Assembly: GCA_006937955.1 (NCBI GenBank) | Contig: SSNP01000020.1 | Span: 2,742,211 to 2,806,210 of the forward strand | Source of the DNA: Pachypanchax playfairii | Taxonomy: Eukaryota; Chordata; Actinopteri; Cyprinodontiformes; Aplocheilidae | Length of the DNA: 64,000 bases | Direction: 5' to 3' | Shown: positions 59,101-64,000 of the stretch, piece after piece | How the letters are laid out: every line of letters begins with the position of its first letter | Numbering within the stretch: position 1 is the stretch's first letter | Position numbers and translations under genes: made by a program | The notes under the pieces: model-generated | What the model saw: only the letters and a program-made list of their open reading frames with translations | Databases searched by the model: none | What the model was told of the DNA's origin: nothing

Positions 59101-62100
59101 TTATCTCTCCTGCTGTATAGACAACAGACTTAATAAATACCCCGACACCTTCTGTTTATACACACTTAATTGATGTAAATTTCAATTAATCAAACAAACT
59201 TTTTTTAACTATCAGTTACTAAATCTTGTTAACAAATGCAAAACACGTTTTCAGACATGTTTACATGTACAACTATGAAATAAATCTATTTACATGAGTA
59301 TTTAGACCTTTTCACAGTGGTTTGCTGTACTCTTCTGTTAAAACAACCACATGTCAGGTCTTTACACTGATAATCCACATGGACCATAAACACCTGCCTC
59401 ATACTGAATAGGTCCCCTTTTCCCACCAGATCAACCTTAATCACTTAGAGCATGGACAAGAACATTTGAGTGTATTCTGTAGTGTTATGTACTGTATTGT
59501 TAGCAATAGACTCTGCAGGTCCTGTAGGTTCTGTTGGGGGATTTCTGTTGATTCCTTTTGCGTTTCGCTTAGGAGGGAGACTTGCGATCATCGCTTTGTC
59601 ACTCACGTCTCATTGAAAATGAATGATATTGTCTCCCCCGTGTGTCGACCCCATAAAGATTTATAAAATAAGTTTTTCAGTCACGGTTAGAGATACATAC
59701 ATTTTTTGTATAACATTCCTTATACTTTTGGTAGACATTACCCCACTACATCTTCTGAAACATCTTGTTCTGGCCCCAAATTTGTGTGTCTTGGGGGAAA
59801 AAATAACAGGCATTAAAAACATAAATTAATATTTTAATTTATGCAACATTTGAAAGTAAATGTCTGTGAACAAGTTTGCATGATCCCCCACCCAATAGAA
59901 TCCTGAAGCTAACTTTCAGCCCGTCCTTTGTTTTAGTTACATGTCTTGAACAATTAAATTTTTTCATTTTATGATAATAACTGATACTTTGTTAATTCTC
60001 TTGGGGAAATGATTTGATCCATCTTTGAGGAATAATGGGCTACCATCCCATGCGTGTTGGTTTTGGGGGAGTCAGTCTCTTGCCCAGTTATATGTTGACA
60101 CATATCCTGCTTGGGTTTGGGATCAAACAACTGTCCTCCCTACTAGGCCACAGCCTCCCTAGATCTCACACTTCCCAGATCCCTCCTCTAGCTTACCAAT
60201 GGGACATTCTGTGTAGGGCCCAACCGATATGGATTTTTTGATACCGATACCGATATAAAGACTTTAGAGCAGGCCGATAGCCGATATAATGGCCGATAAA
60301 TCCATCCACCAGAAAAAATTTCAAAAATATTACTGAAAGCTAAAACACTGCATTCTAAGCTCATGTTTACCTGTTAGACACCATGAACTATCTTGAGTTA
60401 TTCACTGATTCCAAAAAATTTAAATAATAGACAAGTTTATCTATTTTATGAACATTTATTTACATTTTTAACTGGGCATTCTCATTAATGGAGATGCAGA
60501 AACACACATATGACAAAAATAAATCAATAAAAAATATTGGAAAATATCGGCAATTTTTTACCGATAGCCGATATCACCCTGGACCCCCATATCGGCCGAT
60601 AATATTGGCCGGCCAATATATCGGTCGGGCCCTAATTCTGTGTATGTAAGGCATTCTGGGGCTAGCTGTGAGAGAGAACTTCTCCAGCAAGTCCTTGGTC
60701 TGACCAGAGGTCTTCTTCTGATAGGACATGTTTGAAATACCTCCCTTGATAGGTGCACAGAAGGCAATCCTTCTAGTTCCTAAACCCCCTGAACTAGCTC
60801 TTGTCAGTGAGGAAGAGCAGTAACTTCCCTCTGATCTCCTCCTGAATAGCCAATTCCTCACCCTAGCCTTTAGGAAAGTCCAGCCGTTTTGCGGAGGAAC
60901 ATTATTTCAGCCGCTTGTATTTGTGAGCGTATTCCTTTGTCACAGTCCATTGGTTAGCTCATCTATGGTTATGAGCTGTGAAACGTGCAAATGGCAGATA
61001 GTCCAACACTCACCAGAGCAATCCTGACAAATTAATGAAAATGCAAAGGAAACCTTTCCTTTGGCCATATGGGAATCAAATAGAAACCTAATAGGACTCC
61101 CGAAAGCTGATACTCCCAAAGTACCCCTCACAAGACTTAATTAGCCTTCTACATGACAATAAAACTGGTTGGGCAAACTCCCACCCACCCTCAATAATCA
61201 GTGCAGGGGTAAAGAGCTATTCTTACGTTTGTGTAAACTCTCGGTCATCCAATCCTAAAAGTTTAAAAAAAAAAAAAAAAAAATCTCGACACTTTTTCTT
61301 GTTTCATCAATGGGTTGTTCAAACATTTACATAAGAGAAACTAAGCAACCTGTTTGCAGGTGCATGGCAGAACACAGGATAGCCAGTTCTTTAAGTCAAG
61401 ACTCAGCTGTATACCAACCTAGTAAAGAAAAAGGTCACTCTTTAGAGGACAATAATGCGCGCAGTTTGAACAGAGAGGAAGTGAAACATGACTGAACATC
61501 ACATATAAACAAGTCACAAGTCACGACAACTTTCAGGATAGACCAGTGTGTCCGTGATCTTTGTGACTTTAATGACCCTATTCAGGCTCTTGTCCCAACA
61601 ACATCGTACAAACCTGAAACTCCCAATCTACAATTAGAATCTTGGAAGCCTCTTGAATAAATGGTGAAACAAATTTAAAAACAAAACAAGAAAATGAGGC
61701 AAATTGATTTTTTTAAATACCTTAGGAAACTGGTCAAGTGTTTAATGAAAGACCATATTTTTCTTCATTAATCTGACGTTATCAGGCAGACTTTACTCCA
61801 GCTTCATTGCATTGACTTTACCAGGAAGGTTAGCGGGTGTGATCCCCATGTACTTAAAACACACCCTTTGGTCCCCTTTTTTAAAGAGGGGGACCATCAC
61901 CCCAAACTGCCAATCTAGAGGAACTATTCCCAATCTCCGTGCAATATGTCAGCCATGTCAGCTTAAGAACCTTGAGGACCTTTAGCAACTTCGGGTGTAT
62001 TAAAACCACCTCCAAAACCCTGCTGTTATGGGGTTGTTTGCCTACATTTGTAACATTAAGTTTAGATATAGGCAAGTTTCTCTCAGCCTCTCCAGGCTCT

Positions 62101-63845
62101 GCTTCCACAAAAGAAGGTCTATCAATATGTATTGGTCAGTTGTAATTACAAACTCACAATATCATGCTTCCCTGTTTCAAACACTTTAAATTCAGTCTAA
62201 CATGTTCAGTTACAGAAACATCCATTCTGTCATGTTAGCAAGTTATGCCACCTGCTTCTTGTTTAATTTAGTATTTTAAAATGTAGGCTTTTAGAATGCT
62301 AAAAATCTCAAATAATTTGTAAAAATTCCCTTTTTCATGCTTTCTACTATTTTTCCCCCATTTTTGCTGTTTGTTTTTCCATCTTTAATAGAGATAATTT
62401 TCAGTAGAGGAACGCAGAACTAGTTCTTACTGGTAGTTTCCCCTGTTGCCAGTATTAGGAAGTAGAATGTGTGCCATGTCACTGCCGTATTGTCCTCTCA
62501 CTTCTCTCACCGTCTTCTTGTCCTGCAGGTTTACGAGGGCTAATAAACCTGGGCAACACGTGTTTCATGAACTGTATTGTTCAGGCGCTAACACACACAC
62601 CTCTGCTGCGAGACTTTTTTCTCTCCGACAGACACAAGTGCGAGATGCAATCAAACTCCTGTCTGGTGTGTGAAATGTCGCAGCTCTTTCAGGAGGTATG
62701 AAGCACAGCTCTAATAATTTGGGACGTTATAACAATCATGCAATACAGATTTTTTTTTTTTTTTCTGAGTGTAACCCACAGCAGAAAGCTGAATCTCTGT
62801 GGTTTTTGTTAAATTCAGAGATGGAGACAGAGTTGTACAATCATTTTTAGCCTTTCATAGCTACCTGCAACTAAAATATTCATTTTATGTCTTACAAAAT
62901 CATGAACTTTAGGGATTACATAATGGTTTTCTAGTCTGCTCCAGTACTCCCTTACAAACTCAGTATATACAGATGGCAAATAGTGCTTTAACGTATAAAG
63001 AGCTGAGTCACCGCCCCCCACCCCCACCCACCCACACAGATTTACAGAGTTTTGTCTCAGTTGGTTGAAACATTCAGATACATAAGAAATGAGGGTGGGA
63101 ATTGCTAACCTCCTTCACCCTCAGATGCAGGGATTGTTTTTCTGATTCTTGTTTTTCATACAGAACATGCAGGGTCAACTAAAACGTAGCAATCAACTCT
63201 TAATATCTTCATTTCACATTTAAACTTTGATCTTACTTTTAACTGTGATCAAAATTATGCAAAAAAAATTGTAATCTCAAATTGGCATGGCGTGTTTTTC
63301 CGTGTTATAGCTCAGTTTGATGTGGAAAACAGCTGAAGAATAAAGCCCCATGTGCACTTCAAATATGGTCAGCCCAACCTGAATTATCACTCGCTCGTAC
63401 CATTTGATACGTGGATTATTTGCACCAAACCCTTAATTTTTACAGCATGCACTGAATTGTCTCTATGGACATTCTGTTCTTACATTTGATGCCACTTACT
63501 TACATATCTAGGAATTTATTTATACCTGACATGATCTGCAGAGAGAAGGACTTAAAAGTTTGATAATCAGGACATATCTTACCTAAACAATAAATTATGG
63601 ATCTGAGTAAGAAATCAAACTCTAACACATCAACACTTTTACTTCCTCTTCTCACTTTTTAAATATTTTCCTTTCTTGCCCTCAGTTCTATTCAGGCCAC
63701 CGTTCGCCCCACATTCCCTTTCGGCTGCTGCACCTGGTGTGGACCCATGCACGTCACCTCGCAGGCTATGAGCAGCAAGATGCCCACGAGTTTCTTATCG
63801 CAGCTCTGGATGTTTTACATCGGCACTGCAAAGGAGACACCATCA
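44078..63845 (+). CDS. usp22: USP22, ubiquitin-specific protease of the SAGA DUB module (5' part)
   Basis: Six exons are assembled by splice sites, reading frame and colinearity with human USP22: 44078-44197, 54562-54694, 58169-58282, 58376-58477, 62529-62695 and 63686-63845, giving 265 codons plus 1 nt. Exons 1-4 encode the ZnF-UBP domain, with paired Cys/His motifs ([31 protein letters not shown]), which anchors the enzyme to SGF11/ENY2/ATXN7L3. Exon 5 starts the peptidase domain with the Cys box [13 protein letters not shown] (catalytic Cys168). Exon 6 carries the conserved [12 protein letters not shown]22 removes ubiquitin from histones H2B and H2A and is nuclear. The His box and C-terminus lie beyond the right edge. 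The start is supported by an in-frame stop 30 nt upstream and by the match at [17 protein letters not shown]. The split structure excludes the mammalian intronless paralogues USP27X and USP51. Confidence 0.97.
44198..48699 (+). other. usp22: usp22 intron 1, 5' part
   Basis: Intronic sequence with poly-pyrimidine and poly-T runs (46613-46632, 46886-46897) and a poly-A run (47864-47879). No internal exon matching USP22 lies here; exon 1 joins directly to exon 2 in phase 0. Confidence 0.6.
48486..48533. repeat. 15-bp perfect inverted repeat
   Basis: Arms 48486-48500 (TCCTGACTACCAGTA) and 48519-48533 are exact reverse complements around an 18-nt spacer that itself contains GTACTGGTAC. It lies in usp22 intron 1 next to the SINE head. 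Confidence 0.85.
48700..48790 (-). repeat. tRNA-like SINE head
   Basis: On the - strand CAGCACGAAGGTCCAGGGTTCGACTCCC includes a perfect polymerase III B box (GGTTCGACTCC), with a tRNA-like anticodon-arm region before it. No acceptor-stem pairing is evident, so it is a tRNA-derived SINE rather than a tRNA gene. It continues leftwards into the block containing the 144-codon frame at 48152-48586. Confidence 0.45.
48958..50179 (+). mobile_element. Tc1-like transposon with short TIRs in usp22 intron 1
   Basis: A 1222-bp element flanked by TA (48956-48957 and 50180-50181). Its inverted repeats are short, about 28 bp (CTCACCTAAAGGATTATTAG core at both ends; the left end has lost two bases). The family is different from the 13-kb element: short TIRs and a different transposase. 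It lies in usp22 intron 1 in the sense orientation. Confidence 0.92.
49106..50170 (+). pseudogene. Tc1-like transposase with one in-frame stop and catalytic E-to-Q change
   Basis: ATG 49106 opens a frame interrupted once by TAA at 49481-49483 and otherwise open to 50170. The N-terminus ([20 protein letters not shown]) carries the helix-turn-helix, and the core has [26 protein letters not shown] and [13 protein letters not shown]. The first two catalytic Asp are present; the third residue is Gln (CAG, 49949-49951) where the family has Glu, and the preceding conserved Asp is Asn. A one-base loss near the 3' end replaces the usual C-terminus and carries the frame into the right TIR. The copy cannot encode active enzyme. 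Confidence 0.9.
50182..53413 (+). other. usp22: usp22 intron 1, 3' part
   Basis: No element boundaries recognised; poly-T tracts at 51173-51203. The frames in this stretch are unsupported. Confidence 0.5.
53414..53470 (+). repeat. Isolated hAT-type terminus
   Basis: TAGGGCTGCGCGATATGGC followed by CTCCGATTAATTCAAC resembles the common teleost hAT ends that start TAGGGCTG. No matching second end was found, so it is probably a fragment. Confidence 0.35.
54562..54694 (+). CDS. usp22: usp22 exon 2
   Basis: Acceptor TTTCCACAG and donor GTAAGT. It encodes [20 protein letters not shown] and then [20 protein letters not shown], the zinc-binding core of ZnF-UBP, nearly identical to human. It follows a 10.4-kb intron and ends after one base of the next codon. 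Confidence 0.96.
54919..55567 (-). mobile_element. Harbinger-like MITE, left copy of an inverted pair (usp22 intron 2)
   Basis: 649 bp flanked by TAA on both sides (54916-54918 and 55568-55570). Ends are TGCTGCTTTTCCACCGAC and GTCGGTGGAAAAGGGGCA. It is CpG-rich, with ACGTCGCGG and CACGTGG motifs. On the - strand it holds ATGGCGGATATACGTG opening a 39-codon frame ([20 protein letters not shown]...), also present in the right copy. TAA duplication suggests PIF/Harbinger. Confidence 0.78.
55799..55995. mobile_element. Small hAT-like MITE between the inverted pair
   Basis: Begins AGGGATGCTGCGATAGG and ends GATCGGAGCACC, with internal GATCGCCGAT and TCGGCCGATAATTATCGG motifs. The flanks TTTGGTTT and TTTGGTCT agree at seven of eight bases, as expected for an aged 8-bp duplication. 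Confidence 0.5.
56115..56764 (+). mobile_element. Harbinger-like MITE, right copy of the inverted pair (usp22 intron 2)
   Basis: 650 bp, nearly the exact reverse complement of 54919-55567. It is preceded by TAA (56112-56114) and followed by TTA (56765-56767). It contains the same short frame on the + strand from ATG 56306 ([10 protein letters not shown]...) and the same CCGCGACGTCACAGCGCG motif. The two copies are 547 bp apart. Confidence 0.8.
56768..58168 (+). other. usp22: usp22 intron 2, 3' part
   Basis: AT-rich intron sequence ending in the polypyrimidine acceptor of exon 3 (TTCCTTCCAG). No other feature recognised. Confidence 0.6.
58169..58282 (+). CDS. usp22: usp22 exon 3
   Basis: Acceptor CTTCCAG, donor GTATAG. 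It encodes [20 protein letters not shown], continuing [17 protein letters not shown]. It supplies the last zinc-ligand Cys pair (YCFVC) of ZnF-UBP. Confidence 0.95.
58376..58477 (+). CDS. usp22: usp22 exon 4
   Basis: Acceptor TCCACAG, donor GTGGGC. It encodes [20 protein letters not shown] and then [15 protein letters not shown], the linker between ZnF-UBP and the peptidase domain, with a basic KRRK stretch. A 93-bp intron separates it from exon 3. Confidence 0.94.
58478..59554 (+). other. usp22: usp22 intron 4, 5' part
   Basis: Contains pyrimidine-rich stretches at 58720-58810 and a 139-codon frame with no known motif. No exon is needed here: exons 4 and 5 join in frame at the conserved Gly. 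Confidence 0.5.
59555..59660 (+). repeat. Short repeat shared with 53925-54030
   Basis: GCGTTTCGCTTAGGAGGGAG, CTTGCGATCATCGCTTTGTC and CGTCTCATTGAAAATGAATG recur with small differences at 53930-54000 (GGAGGGAGACTTGCGATTAT, TGTCTCATTGAAAATGAATG). It is probably the end of an unclassified element; both copies are in usp22 introns. Confidence 0.5.
60214..60634. mobile_element. hAT MITE in usp22 intron 4, perfect 8-bp duplication
   Basis: 421 bp with ends TAGGGCCCAACCGATAT and ATATCGGTCGGGCCCTA, flanked by ATTCTGTG at 60206-60213 and 60635-60642. Subterminal blocks are rich in CCGATA/TATCGG. There is no coding capacity. It abuts the decayed Rex3 copy on its right. Confidence 0.92.
60636..62115 (-). 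mobile_element. Decayed Rex3 LINE, interrupted
   Basis: On the - strand the C-terminal region (60767-60640) reads [20 protein letters not shown] then [14 protein letters not shown], matching the Rex3 ending PREVFQ-RPTGRRPRGRPR...W. The segment around 60880-60960 has CATTTCAGCCGCTTGTAT-type sequence (ATTATTTCAGCCGCTTGTAT). The N-terminal RT part (62115-61790) reads [16 protein letters not shown] and [11 protein letters not shown], and at about 61890 matches the Rex3 motif whose + strand reads ACCACCACCCC..CTGCCA. Rex3 is an RTE-clade LINE abundant in teleosts. The middle is replaced by a Penelope-like fragment. Confidence 0.75.
61270..61690 (+). mobile_element. Penelope-like element fragment with GIY-YIG endonuclease
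   Basis: The frame from 61310 reads [34 protein letters not shown] and [19 protein letters not shown], matching the C-terminal GIY-YIG nuclease of teleost Penelope-like elements (normally YIGETKQ...AQHR...KEKGHSFED). The Gly of the YIG motif is Arg here. The 3' part near 61650 resembles the usual AGCCTCTTGGATGAGAGGTG trailer. The fragment starts after a 19-base poly-A run and splits the Rex3 copy. Confidence 0.65.
62529..62695 (+). CDS. usp22: usp22 exon 5 (catalytic Cys box)
   Basis: Acceptor CCTGCAG, donor GTATGA. It contains [20 protein letters not shown] with the nucleophilic Cys of the Cys box, then [10 protein letters not shown], a CLVCEM motif and LFQE. It is one residue shorter than human after EMQS. 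Confidence 0.96.
62696..63685 (+). other. usp22: usp22 intron 5
   Basis: 990-bp intron with a poly-T tract (62749-62764) and a CCCCCCACCCCCACCCACCC run (63013-63032). No repeat assigned. Confidence 0.6.
63686..63845 (+). CDS. usp22: usp22 exon 6
   Basis: Acceptor CCCTCAG, donor GTAAGC. It encodes [20 protein letters not shown] and then [20 protein letters not shown] with the conserved QQDAHEF of USP peptidases. It ends after the first base of a codon; later exons are outside the window. Confidence 0.95.
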
Positions 63846-64000
63846 GTAAGCTTTCAACAAATCCAGAACATTGATATTATTCTTATTGTTTACTAGACAT
63901 ATGAAGCAGTTTTATCAGATTTTGGATGGTGCATTCTAAAGTAGAAACTTCCAATCTAGGGTTTGAATAAAAAACTGCTGTTAGGACCAAGTCGGTCCTT

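Noticed and set aside
58701..59120. 139-codon frame in usp22 intron 4
   Set aside because: Hydrophobic start comes from a pyrimidine-rich tract; no homology recognised, and usp22 exons 4 and 5 join without it.

Overview
The window is vertebrate nuclear DNA, almost certainly from a teleost (bony) fish, probably a percomorph. It has three intron-bearing vertebrate genes with GT..AG splice sites and AATAAA signals. Its repeats are typical of teleosts: Tc1-like transposons, several hAT and PIF/Harbinger miniature elements, Rex3 and other LINEs, a Penelope-like fragment, and tRNA-derived SINEs. There are no bacterial features such as operons or CRISPR arrays.

Layout. Positions 1-27.8 kb hold no gene I can support. 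This is intergenic DNA with a Harbinger derivative (1.1-1.8 kb), a hAT MITE (2.6-2.8 kb), a 5'-truncated LINE (3.5-4.9 kb), a decayed Harbinger transposase (5.0-5.6 kb), a full-length Tc1-like element (13.0-14.6 kb), a 2.3-kb non-autonomous hAT element with a nested LINE and a minisatellite (20.4-22.7 kb), and another hAT MITE (24.1-24.5 kb). Three of the four copies of a TTAA-ended repeat are also here. At 27.9-29.2 kb lies rasd1 (Dexras1, a Ras-like GTPase; two exons, + strand). It converges tail to tail with med9 (Mediator subunit 9; two exons, - strand, 29.4-31.1 kb). From 31.3 to 43.7 kb is a transposon graveyard: a SINE, a 23-unit minisatellite, a broken Tc1, two inverted copies of an unclassified DNA element, a second MADF-exon Harbinger-like element and a broken LINE.

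From 44.08 kb to the right edge is the 5' part of usp22, the ubiquitin protease of the SAGA deubiquitinase module. Six exons are visible (44078-44197, 54562-54694, 58169-58282, 58376-58477, 62529-62695, 63686-63845) and the gene runs off the window. Its introns hold a second Tc1-like element (49.0-50.2 kb), a pair of 650-bp Harbinger-like MITEs in inverted orientation (54.9-56.8 kb), a hAT MITE (60.2-60.6 kb), and a Rex3 LINE interrupted by a Penelope-like GIY-YIG fragment (60.6-62.1 kb).

The three host genes are not a functional cluster. RASD1 is a signalling GTPase, whereas MED9 and USP22 both act on RNA polymerase II transcription. I found no convincing new multigene system. The most unusual signals are in the mobile DNA: two unrelated Tc1 transposases that both lost the same catalytic Glu to Gln, non-autonomous elements that keep only a first coding exon with its splice donor, and the large inverted MITE pair inside usp22.
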